A stretch of 7,010 bases of DNA from contig JAHFRG010000002.1 of NCBI GenBank assembly GCA_023258935.1, forward strand, positions 48,273-55,282, given 5' to 3'. Both the position numbers and the translations under genes were made by a program. The notes beneath the pieces were generated by a model, which made no database searches, was not told where the DNA came from, and saw only the letters and a list, made by a program, of their open reading frames with translations. Every line of letters begins with the position of its first letter. Position 1 is the stretch's first letter. Source of the stretch: Betaproteobacteria bacterium (GTDB lineage: Bacteria > Pseudomonadota > Gammaproteobacteria > Burkholderiales > JAHFRG01). Shown in pieces: positions 1-6,189 of the stretch.

Positions 1-13
1 AATTTTCACTCAT
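1..13 (-). CDS. possible 5' end of the next downstream gene (partial)
   Basis: On the minus strand an ATG at 13-11 opens a frame reading Met-Ser-Glu-Asn before the window ends. It lies 25 bases after the coaE stop, in the same direction, where another gene of this cluster would be expected. In many proteobacteria the gene after coaE is zapD or yacG, but four residues cannot identify it. No Shine-Dalgarno sequence is visible upstream of this ATG, which weakens the call. It could equally be a chance ATG. Confidence 0.3.
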
Positions 14-38
14 TGAACTAAGTTTGACAAACCACTTG

Positions 39-659
39 TCATGAACCCATGGCCTGGTCGTGCTGCGCCAGCTTGAGATATTTACGGTGCAAAGATTCGA
101 CCTGTTGTTGCAGATGCTCCAAGCTCGAGTCGTTCGACAAAACATCGTCAGCAAGCTTGAGACGCGCGGCGCGGCTTAATTGTGCTGCCATGATGGCGCG
201 CACCTCGGCTTCATTCAAGCGGCTGCGCGACACGGCGCGGGTGATTTGCTGCGTTTCATCGCAGTCCACCACCAGCACTTGCTGCACGTGCCCGCGCAAT
301 TCACCTGTTTCAAGCAGCAGCGGAACCACCAACACCGCATAAGGGGTGGTGCAGCGAGCAAGCTGCTGCAGTGCTTCGGCGCGAATCAGCGGGTGTAATA
401 GCGCTTCCAGACTTTTTTTTGCCCGGGCGTCGGAAAAAATCCGTTTGCGCAGCTGCGCGCGGTCCAGCGAGCCGTCGCTGGCGAAAATGTCCGGGCCGAA
501 CTGCCGGCGAATTGCCGCAAGAGCCGGCCCGCCAGACGCGGTGAGTTGATGCGCGATGGCATCAGTGTCCACGACCTGAACACCACGTTCAGCAAACATT
601 TGTGCTGCGCTGCTCTTGCCACTGCCAATGCCGCCGGTCAAGCCTACCGTAAAGGGCAT
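39..659 (-). CDS. coaE: dephospho-CoA kinase
   Basis: CoaE phosphorylates the 3'-hydroxyl of dephospho-CoA with ATP, the last step of coenzyme A synthesis, in the cytoplasm. The 206-residue product has the usual family length. Seen in order: a P-loop GLTGGIGSGKS at residues 6-16, the substrate-region DTD at 31-33, LHP at 88-90, the hydrophobic strand ending VPLLLE at 112-117, VVDCDE at 130-135, arginines around 141-147 followed by MAAQ at 157-160, and ADDVLSN at 170-176. The ATG start places the P-loop where the family has it. The gene overlaps the last 16 bases of pilD, and no purine-rich ribosome-binding site precedes its ATG, so its translation is probably coupled to pilD. A run of eight A residues on the coding strand (420-413) lies within the ARAKKSL codons; the frame is intact across it. 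Linkage to pilBCD is a known arrangement in beta- and gammaproteobacteria. Confidence 0.96.
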   Translation of the reverse strand: MPFTVGLTGGIGSGKSSAAQMFAERGVQVVDTDAIAHQLTASGGPALAAIRRQFGPDIFASDGSLDRAQLRKRIFSDARAKKSLEALLHPLIRAEALQQLARCTTPYAVLVVPLLLETGELRGHVQQVLVVDCDETQQITRAVSRSRLNEAEVRAIMAAQLSRAARLKLADDVLSNDSSLEHLQQQVESLHRKYLKLAQHDQAMGS

Positions 660-1522
660 AACAGGGTGCCGAAGTAGCCGACCTCGCAGAGCTGATGCCC
701 CCAGATCAGCGCAATCAGGCCAGCTGCGGCCAGATAGGGACCGAATGGAATCGGAACATTGCGGCCGTGGTCTTTTGTGAGAATAAGCGTGATGCCGACA
801 GTCGCGCCGACAAAGGATGAAAGCAGAATCACCGGCAGCAGCATTTGCCAGCCGAGCCAGGCGCCGATAGCGGCGAGCAGTTTAAAATCGCCGTAACCCA
901 TGCCTTCTTTGCCGGTCGCCCATTTAAATAGCCAGTAAACGGCCCATAACGCAAGATAGCCCGCAGTGGCACCGATGACCGCTGATTTCACATCGCTGAA
1001 CAGCACCCACAGGTTAAACAACAAGCCGCACCACAACAGGGGCAAGGTAATACCGTCCGGGAGTATCTGAGTATCGAGATCGATAAAGGTAAGCGCGATC
1101 ATGCACCAGGCAAAGAGCATTCCTGCGAACGCAGTCATGCCAAAGCCGAAGCGCCAAGCGATGATGGCGCTCAAAACACCGCTTAATGTTTCTACCAGCG
1201 GATAGCGTTTGGCTATCGGGGCGCCGCAGCCTGAGCATTTGCCGCGCAACACCAGATAGCTTAACAGAGGTATGTTTTCCAGTGCTGTAATAGGCTTTCC
1301 GCATTGAGGACAGGCCGATCGCGGAATGATAAGGTTGAAGTGCGGGGCGGGAGCCAGCGGCTCGCCTTTGAGTTCCGCGCACTGCTCATGCCATTCCCGC
1401 TCCAGTATTTTCGGCAGGCGGTAGATGACCACATTCAAAAAACTGCCCACCATCAAGCCCACGAACAGACACAGCGCGATAAATAGGTACGGTGAAGATT
1501 GCAATAATTGAGGCAATGCCAT
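644..1522 (-). CDS. pilD: type IV prepilin peptidase / N-methyltransferase
   Basis: PilD is an inner-membrane aspartic protease that cleaves the leader of type IV prepilins (and type II secretion pseudopilins) and methylates the new N-terminus. The 292-residue protein has the full-length, bifunctional architecture. The GSFLNVVIYRLP motif is at residues 26-37. A cytoplasmic domain carries two CxxC pairs (C71/C74 and C96/C99), the zinc-type knuckle of this class. The catalytic aspartates are D148 in FIDLD and D212 in the GYGD motif (209-212), followed by FK. About eight hydrophobic helices are visible. The chosen ATG gives the usual spacing to GSFLN. An AAGG lies only two bases upstream of it, which is too close for a good Shine-Dalgarno; a TTG two codons further in would be better spaced, so the exact start is slightly uncertain. 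It follows pilC after a 103-base gap containing inverted repeats and overlaps coaE. Confidence 0.97.
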   Translation of the reverse strand: MALPQLLQSSPYLFIALCLFVGLMVGSFLNVVIYRLPKILEREWHEQCAELKGEPLAPAPHFNLIIPRSACPQCGKPITALENIPLLSYLVLRGKCSGCGAPIAKRYPLVETLSGVLSAIIAWRFGFGMTAFAGMLFAWCMIALTFIDLDTQILPDGITLPLLWCGLLFNLWVLFSDVKSAVIGATAGYLALWAVYWLFKWATGKEGMGYGDFKLLAAIGAWLGWQMLLPVILLSSFVGATVGITLILTKDHGRNVPIPFGPYLAAAGLIALIWGHQLCEVGYFGTLLCPLR

Positions 1523-1546
1523 GACCTTGATCTAGAAAAGAAGCAA

Positions 1547-1571
1547 ATGCAGCAACGGGAAGTTACTGCAT
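1547..1571 (-). terminator. hairpin with T-rich tail between pilC and pilD (attenuator/terminator candidate)
   Basis: Read on the minus strand, ATGCAGTAAC and GTTGCTGCAT pair as a 10-bp stem with one G-U pair around a 5-base loop, TTCCC. It is followed by TTGCTTCTTTTC, a T-rich but interrupted tail. This resembles an imperfect intrinsic terminator or a processing/stability stem. It could lower pilD-coaE expression relative to pilBC. The stem is moderate in GC and the tail is not a clean T-run, so full termination is doubtful. Confidence 0.4.
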
Positions 1572-1594
1572 GTACCGGGGTTTCGTGCGCGGGA

Positions 1595-1640
1595 GGCCAG
1601 GAAGTCTGAGTTTCTTCGAAGCTGTTTATACCGCCTGGCC
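1595..1640 (-). repeat. 7-bp inverted repeat spanning the pilC stop codon
   Basis: On the minus strand GGCCAGG (1640-1634, inside the last pilC codons) is perfectly complementary to CCTGGCC (1601-1595) downstream of the stop, with 32 bases between the arms. It could fold as a 3'-end stem of the pilBC message. The loop is long and the arms are short, so it may be a chance match. Confidence 0.25.
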
Positions 1641-2852
1641 CATCTTGAAGATCGGCAGGTACATGGCGATCACCAGGCCGCCAATCAGCGTGCCGAGGAC
1701 TACCATGATCACCGGCTCCATCAGGCTGCTCAGTGCTTCCACCGCGTCATCCACTTCCCCTTCGTAGAAATCCGCCACCTTGCTGAGCATGTTGTCCAAA
1801 GCTCCGGATTCTTCGCCGATCGCCACCATTTGCAGCACCATGCTGGGGAAAACCCTGCTATTTTGCATCGCCACAGTAAGGCTGGTGCCGGTGGTGATCT
1901 CGCTCTGGATTTGCTTGGTCGCCTCGTAATAGACGAAATTCCCGGCAGCTCCGGCCACCGAATCCAGCGATTCCACCAATGGCACACCAGCGGCAAACAT
2001 GGTGGAGAGCGTACGGGCCCAGCGTGCAATCGTGGCTTTCAAGATGACCGGCCCCAGCACCGGTATTTTCAGGCTCAGCCGGTCCATGAAGGCCTGCATT
2101 TTCTGGGAACGCTTCCAGGTATAGAAGAAAAACCATATTGAGAAACCGATAATGCCGAAAATCGCATACCAGTATTTAACGAAATAGTCCGATATCGCCA
2201 TCACGACAAGCGTGGGCGTGGGAAGATCCGCACCGAAGCCTTCAAACAGACTTTTAAATGACGGGATGACAAAAATCATTATTATCGCAGTGATGATAAA
2301 AGCCACGACAATGATCGAGACCGGATAAAACATGGCGGATTTGATTTTGCTTTTGATGGCGAGTATTTTTTCCTTGTAAGTTGCGAGGCGGTCCAGCAGG
2401 GTGTCGAGAATACCGGCTGCTTCGCCCGCGCTCACCAAGTTGCAGAACAGGTTATCAAAGTAGAGCGGGTATTTTCTAAAAGCCTGGTTCAGGCTACTGC
2501 CGGTTTCCACATCAGTCTTGATATCGAGCAGCAGTTTCGCCACAGCGGGGTTGCTGTGCCCCTTGCCGACGATATCGAAAGACTGCAGCAGCGGCACACC
2601 GGATTTCATCATGGTGGCAAGCTGACGGGTGAACAGGGTGATGTCCTTTTCGGTGACTCTTCCAAGACCGCGGCTTTGCTTCTTGACTTTGAGCACCTGG
2701 ATGCCTTGGCGGCGCAACTGCGCCCTGACAACGGCTTCCCCACCGGCTTTCATCAGGCCGGAAACCGCCTTGCCAGACTTGTCTTTGCCCTCCCAAGAGA
2801 ACATTAACTCTTTCACTCTGATGTCTTTTTTTGTGGCCACTGCAATTGCCAT
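1626..2852 (-). CDS. pilC: type IV pilus inner-membrane platform protein PilC
   Basis: PilC is the inner-membrane core protein of the type IV pilus machine, homologous to GspF of type II secretion; it links the cytoplasmic motor ATPases to pilin insertion. The 408 residues match the family length. A soluble N-terminal segment contains FSWEGKDKSGKAVSG (18-32). Two T2SSF repeats follow, at about 71-194 and 276-398, each carrying the paired motif GExxGxLD (143-150 and 346-353). Hydrophobic segments are near 178-197, 227-245 and 380-400. The ATG is preceded by a strong AAGGAG six bases upstream, which fixes the start. Codons 7-9 include a run of seven A on the coding strand, with the frame intact. 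The gene starts 60 bases after the pilB stop and is very likely co-transcribed with it. This PilC is unrelated to the Neisseria PilC tip adhesin. Confidence 0.97.
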   Translation of the reverse strand: MAIAVATKKDIRVKELMFSWEGKDKSGKAVSGLMKAGGEAVVRAQLRRQGIQVLKVKKQSRGLGRVTEKDITLFTRQLATMMKSGVPLLQSFDIVGKGHSNPAVAKLLLDIKTDVETGSSLNQAFRKYPLYFDNLFCNLVSAGEAAGILDTLLDRLATYKEKILAIKSKIKSAMFYPVSIIVVAFIITAIIMIFVIPSFKSLFEGFGADLPTPTLVVMAISDYFVKYWYAIFGIIGFSIWFFFYTWKRSQKMQAFMDRLSLKIPVLGPVILKATIARWARTLSTMFAAGVPLVESLDSVAGAAGNFVYYEATKQIQSEITTGTSLTVAMQNSRVFPSMVLQMVAIGEESGALDNMLSKVADFYEGEVDDAVEALSSLMEPVIMVVLGTLIGGLVIAMYLPIFKMGQAV

Positions 2853-2858
2853 GTGTTT

Positions 2859-2864
2859 CTCCTT
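2859..2864 (-). promoter_or_regulatory. Shine-Dalgarno sequence of pilC
   Basis: AAGGAG on the minus strand, six bases before the pilC ATG. It is the best ribosome-binding site in the window and supports the chosen PilC start. Confidence 0.85.
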
Positions 2865-2912
2865 AGTCCCTGCTGATTTAGATTACAGCCGTTTTCGGAT
2901 AGCGGGTTACCC

Positions 2913-4733
2913 TTATTTAATGCAGACAGCGCGTACCTGGTGCATGTCGGTGAGTCCCATTAATACTTTTTCTATGCCGTCCTGCCTCAAGGTGCGCATG
3001 CCGTCTTCCAAGGCTGTGGCGAACATTTCGGCAACATGCGCATGCTCCTGGATATTCTTTTTCAATGCGTTGGTACCGACCAGGAGTTCATGTAGGCCAA
3101 CACGTCCGTTGTAGCCTGTGCCGTTGCAATTGTCGCAACCCACCGGTTCATAAAGGGTGAACTGTCCTCTGGAATCGGCAAACAGCCTCACCCAGTCTTG
3201 GTGAAGTTGCTTGATTGCCGCGTTAGGGTCTGTTTGCCACGATTTGGTATTTTTCAATTCCTCGCAATACTCCATGAGCAAGAGCTTCAATTCATCTTGA
3301 CTAGCGTGATACGGTTTTTTGCAACTAGAGCACAGGCGCTTGGCCAGGCGTTGCGCCAGTATCCCCAGTAGCGCATCGGAAAAATTGAACGGGTCCATGC
3401 CCATGTCCAGCAAACGGATGATGGACTCAGGCGCACTGTTGGTGTGTAAGGTGGCAAACACCAGGTGGCCCGTGAGCGAAGCCTCGATGCCGATGGAGAC
3501 GGTTTCCTGGTCGCGCATCTCACCCACCATGATGACGTCAGGGTCGCAGCGCAGGAACGAGCGCATCGCTACGGCGAACGTAACCCCGGCTTTCGGGTTT
3601 ATTTGCACCTGGCGCAGGCCTTCCTGGGTGATTTCCACCGGATCTTCCGCAGTCCAGATCTTGGTTTCCGGGGTGTTGATATAGCCCAGCACCGAGTGCA
3701 AGGTGGTGGTTTTGCCTGAACCGGTCGGGCCGCAAACAAAGAATATCCCGTAAGGCTTGGAGATCACATCTTTCAGAGTTTTCAAATTACTCGCGCTTAA
3801 GCCCAGGGTGTCGAGCGGGATGGGTTTGCCCCCAGCCAGGATGCGCATCACCACATCTTCCATTCCACCTTGGGTCGGACAGGTTGCCACCCGCAGTTCG
3901 ATGTCCAGCGGAGCGTATTTCCTGAATTTGATTTTGCCGTCTTGCGGTTTTCTTTTTTCCGAAATGTCGAGATCGCACATGATTTTGATTCGCGCGACCA
4001 GGGCCTGGCGGTAATTGGGCGGAACTTCGAGGTAGGGCATCAGTGAACCGTCTTTGCGGAAGCGGATCTTGGTTTTTTGTTTGCCTGCCCGGGGTTCGAT
4101 ATGAATGTCCGACACGCCCTGGTGGTAGGCGTCCACGATGATCTTGTTGACCAGCCTGACTAGTTCGTTGTCCGCAGCCGCGGAAACGTCGTCACCGTAT
4201 TCATTCGCTACTTCCTCCTCAAGGCTGCCCACTAATTCATCAATAGGAGACGACTCATCGCTCATCAGTTTGTCCAGACTGACACCGCTGGCCAGGGCGA
4301 ATTTGCTGATAAGCGGGTCGAGCTTGTCATCTTCCACCACCACCGCTTCCACCGCCAACCCGGTCTTGAATTTGATTTCATCCAGCGCAGACAGATTGGT
4401 CGGGTCCGAAAGCGCCACGAACAGCCGGTTGCCACGCTTGTACAGGGGCAGGGCGCGCTTGCTATGCATGATATTGCTGTCGAGAATGCCTTGGGGGAAA
4501 TACTCTGGATTAATTGCGTTGAGATCGAGTCGGGGGAAGCCGAAAGTCAACGAAGCGAATTCGCAGACATCGCGTGCGCTGAGTTTCCCGGTCTGCAGCA
4601 ATTGTGTGATAAAGCTTATACCCGAGCTATTGGCTTGGGTCTGAATGGCTTCGGCGTCAACCTGAAGCAGGCGCCTATTTTGCACGAGGGCGCGTGCCAG
4701 ACCGCTTAAGCTGCTTTGCATGGTGGCGACCAT
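2913..4733 (-). CDS. pilB: type IV pilus extension ATPase PilB, form with long zinc-domain insert
   Basis: PilB is the cytoplasmic hexameric ATPase that powers pilus extension, acting on PilC. The 606-residue product is longer than well-known PilB proteins (about 565-570). An N-terminal T2SSE_N-like domain spans about 40-140, followed by an acidic linker (about 158-190) and the ATPase core. Visible core motifs are Walker A GPTGSGKTT (335-343), the Asp-box AEDPVE (362-367), Walker B with CDPDVIMVGEMRD (396-408) and the His-box TGHLVFATLHTN (421-432). A C-terminal zinc site is formed by C468/C471 and C533/C536. The 61 residues between the pairs are unusually many and are rich in charged helix-like sequence. 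The ATG has TGGAG four bases upstream, slightly close but acceptable. The full motif set and adjacency to pilC and pilD favour PilB over GspE, although a specialised PilB/GspE-like paralogue cannot be excluded. A CRP-like palindrome and a candidate promoter lie just upstream. Confidence 0.95.
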   Translation of the reverse strand: MVATMQSSLSGLARALVQNRRLLQVDAEAIQTQANSSGISFITQLLQTGKLSARDVCEFASLTFGFPRLDLNAINPEYFPQGILDSNIMHSKRALPLYKRGNRLFVALSDPTNLSALDEIKFKTGLAVEAVVVEDDKLDPLISKFALASGVSLDKLMSDESSPIDELVGSLEEEVANEYGDDVSAAADNELVRLVNKIIVDAYHQGVSDIHIEPRAGKQKTKIRFRKDGSLMPYLEVPPNYRQALVARIKIMCDLDISEKRKPQDGKIKFRKYAPLDIELRVATCPTQGGMEDVVMRILAGGKPIPLDTLGLSASNLKTLKDVISKPYGIFFVCGPTGSGKTTTLHSVLGYINTPETKIWTAEDPVEITQEGLRQVQINPKAGVTFAVAMRSFLRCDPDVIMVGEMRDQETVSIGIEASLTGHLVFATLHTNSAPESIIRLLDMGMDPFNFSDALLGILAQRLAKRLCSSCKKPYHASQDELKLLLMEYCEELKNTKSWQTDPNAAIKQLHQDWVRLFADSRGQFTLYEPVGCDNCNGTGYNGRVGLHELLVGTNALKKNIQEHAHVAEMFATALEDGMRTLRQDGIEKVLMGLTDMHQVRAVCIK

Positions 4734-4737
4734 TTTG

Positions 4738-4742
4738 CTCCA
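4738..4742 (-). promoter_or_regulatory. Shine-Dalgarno sequence of pilB
   Basis: TGGAG on the minus strand, four bases before the pilB ATG. It lies only one base from the arm of the 4744-4765 palindrome, so an RNA hairpin or bound protein there could affect ribosome access. Confidence 0.6.
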
Positions 4743-4743
4743 G

Positions 4744-4765
4744 TTTTGTGAAAATAATCACAAAA
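4744..4765 (-). promoter_or_regulatory. CRP/Vfr-type palindromic operator upstream of pilB
   Basis: The sequence is TTTTGTGA, six bases, then TCACAAAA: 8-bp perfect arms containing the full CRP consensus TGTGA-N6-TCACA. It sits ten bases upstream of the pilB ATG and has no divergent gene to serve, so pilB is the natural target. Vfr, the Pseudomonas CRP homologue, is known to control type IV pilus function, which makes this context suggestive. Relative to the candidate promoter (4777-4805) the site is centred about 15 bases downstream of the predicted start of transcription, a repressor-like position. In RNA the same bases could form an AU-rich hairpin beside the Shine-Dalgarno sequence. Confidence 0.6.
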
Positions 4766-4766
4766 A

Positions 4767-4789
4767 ACAAGCACAAATAATGCACTTGT
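4767..4789. repeat. imperfect dyad over the pilB -10 region
   Basis: ACAAG (4767-4771) and CTTGT (4785-4789) form 5-bp perfect arms, with two more matching positions inside the 13-base spacer. The dyad covers the candidate -10 hexamer, where a repressor could bind. It is short and may be coincidental. Confidence 0.25.
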
Positions 4790-4805
4790 CAATGTACTTT
4801 GTAAA
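4777..4805 (-). promoter_or_regulatory. candidate sigma-70 promoter of pilB
   Basis: On the minus strand TTTACA (4805-4800, 5 of 6 to the -35 consensus) is followed by 17 bases and CATTAT (4782-4777, 4 of 6 to the -10 consensus). Predicted transcription start is near 4770, giving a leader of roughly 37 bases. The region is clearly richer in A and T than the flanking genes. An alternative -35, TTGACA at 4792-4787, is perfect but has no good -10 at the right distance. I see no sigma-54 signature. Confidence 0.4.
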
Positions 4806-4829
4806 GACATGATACCCGAGCGCGGGCTT

Positions 4830-6104
4830 CTATTGCGGCTTGGAAGCCTGCAGCGGGTAAATACACACCACTTTAACGACACGGTCTTGGGTTTGCACAA
4901 TTTCCATCGGATGGCCGGCGATCTTCAGGCTGGTGCCGGCTTCGGGGATATCCTGAAATTGCTCGATGATTAAACCGCTCAAGGTTTTCGGCCCGTCCAA
5001 TGGCAATTTCATCCCCAGCTTGCGGTTAAGATCGCGCAACAGGCTGCTGCCTTCAACCAGCACGCTGCCGTCCGCCTGCTTTTGTATGGACAGGCTTTGC
5101 GCCGGCGCATGGGTGGTGAATTCGCCGATGATTTCCTCAAGAATGTCTTCGATGGTGACCAGCCCCATGAGCTCGCCATACTCATCCACCACCAGGCCCA
5201 TGCGTTCCTGTTTTTCCTGGAAAAGATGCAGCTGCGAAAACAGCGGCGTTTCCGCCGGAATAAAATACGCCTCGCGCAGCATCTCGCGCAGGCTCTCCGC
5301 AATGAGTTGCTGCTCCAGGCTGAGGTTTAGCACCCTGCGCACATGAAGGATGCCGATGAGCTTGTCCATCTGTCCCTGATATACCGGAAGACGGGTGTGG
5401 TAGCAGGTGGCGAGCTGGCGCTTGATCACGTCCGGCGGCGCGTCGATGTCAATCGCCTCGATCTGGCTGCGCGGTGTCATGACGTCGTTGACGGTGATAT
5501 TTTCCAGTTCGAACAAGTTCACCAAAATACTCTGGTGCTGTTGCGGAATAAAATGGCTGGCTTCCAGCACCAGCGTACGCAACTCCTCCAGGCTCAGCTT
5601 GTGGGTTTCGGTAGTTGGCTTGATCCGCAGCAGCCACAGCAAAGCGCGCGCAAAAAGGTTGACAATCCACACCGCCGGATAAGACAGCTTGAGAAGCGGC
5701 GTGAGAATGTAGCTTGCCGGCAGAGCGATGCGCTCCGGATAAGATGCGCCGACGATTTTCGGGGTGATTTCACTGAACACCAGCAGCATAAAGGTGATGC
5801 AAACCGTGCTTAAGCCCAGCACCAACTCGCTTTGACCAAACAGCAGCACGGCGATGATGGTGCTGAGGGTGGTGGCAGCCGCGTTGATCAGTGTGTTGCC
5901 GAGCAGAATCACCCCAAGCAACTTGTCGGTTTTGGCCAGCAATTGTGAGGTGAGCCGCGCACTGCGATTACCGAGCTTAACCTGATGCTTCAACCGGTAG
6001 CGGTTGAGCGCCATCATGCTGGTTTCGGAGATGGAGAAAAAAGCGGAGAGGATGAGCAGAATAACAAGCGCGCCAAACAATGCGCTTATGTGGATTTCTT
6101 CCAA
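4830..6104 (-). CDS. corB: CorB/YfjD-type CNNM-CBS-CorC membrane protein (Mg2+/cation efflux family)
   Basis: This belongs to the HlyC/CorC (CNNM) family, inner-membrane proteins linked to Mg2+ and Co2+ efflux. The 424 residues match E. coli YfjD/CorB, not the soluble CorC. A transmembrane CNNM domain spans about 8-190, with the conserved SISETSMMALNRYRL segment at 24-38 and SEITPK at 111-116. Two CBS domains follow (about 208-265 beginning MTPR, and 272-328 containing DEYG and VTIEDILEEIIGEF), then a C-terminal CorC_HlyC domain (about 341-418). The start is TTG: an in-frame TGA lies three codons upstream, no ATG occurs before residue 30, and residues 1-10 fit the family's N-terminus. No clear Shine-Dalgarno precedes it. 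A good sigma-70-like promoter lies just upstream. The YpjD neighbour is shared with E. coli. Transport of a specific ion is family knowledge and is not shown here. Confidence 0.93.
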   Translation of the reverse strand: MEEIHISALFGALVILLILSAFFSISETSMMALNRYRLKHQVKLGNRSARLTSQLLAKTDKLLGVILLGNTLINAAATTLSTIIAVLLFGQSELVLGLSTVCITFMLLVFSEITPKIVGASYPERIALPASYILTPLLKLSYPAVWIVNLFARALLWLLRIKPTTETHKLSLEELRTLVLEASHFIPQQHQSILVNLFELENITVNDVMTPRSQIEAIDIDAPPDVIKRQLATCYHTRLPVYQGQMDKLIGILHVRRVLNLSLEQQLIAESLREMLREAYFIPAETPLFSQLHLFQEKQERMGLVVDEYGELMGLVTIEDILEEIIGEFTTHAPAQSLSIQKQADGSVLVEGSSLLRDLNRKLGMKLPLDGPKTLSGLIIEQFQDIPEAGTSLKIAGHPMEIVQTQDRVVKVVCIYPLQASKPQ

Positions 6105-6136
6105 AGGAATTCAGCTGCCGGGAATGAGATGATTTG

Positions 6137-6166
6137 AGTATCGGATGTGCGAACGCTTTTTGTCAA
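6137..6166 (-). promoter_or_regulatory. candidate sigma-70 promoter of corB
   Basis: On the minus strand TTGACA (6166-6161, perfect -35) is followed by 18 bases and GATACT (6142-6137, 4 of 6 to the -10 consensus). The predicted start of transcription is near 6130, about 26 bases before the TTG start codon. The promoter suggests corB can be transcribed independently of ypjD. Confidence 0.5.
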
Positions 6167-6189
6167 GTTGCACCGCGGGGCGAACGCTT
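6149..6189. repeat. 10-bp direct repeat flanking the corB -35 box
   Basis: GCGAACGCTT occurs exactly at 6149-6158 and again at 6180-6189, offset by 31 bases, close to three helical turns. One copy is in the promoter spacer and the other is upstream of the -35 box, touching the ypjD stop codon. Each copy contains the near-palindrome GCGAACGC. This fits paired binding sites for a regulator but is unproven. Confidence 0.35.

Noticed and set aside
26..40. Small inverted repeat GACAA-N5-TTGTC after coaE as a terminator
   Set aside because: The stem is only 5 bp and AT-rich and no T-run follows on the minus strand.
2904..2912. GGGTTACCC palindrome in the pilB-pilC gap
   Set aside because: With a one-base centre it cannot form a useful hairpin, and it is too short to call an operator.
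2629..3114. Plus-strand open frame of 161 codons spanning the pilB-pilC junction
   Set aside because: It is antisense to the ends of two certain genes, shows no domain and has no neighbours on its strand.
4138..4644. Plus-strand open frame of 168 codons opposite pilB
   Set aside because: It lies wholly antisense to a well-supported pilB, has a low-complexity Ser/Leu/Arg-rich composition typical of an antisense frame, and shows no recognisable domain.
4787..4792. TTGACA as the pilB -35 box
   Set aside because: It is a perfect hexamer, but no acceptable -10 sequence occurs 15-19 bases downstream, so the TTTACA/CATTAT pair was preferred.
4815..4826. CCCG-N4-CGGG hairpin after the corB stop as a terminator
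   Set aside because: The stem is only 4 bp and is followed by mixed sequence without a T-run.
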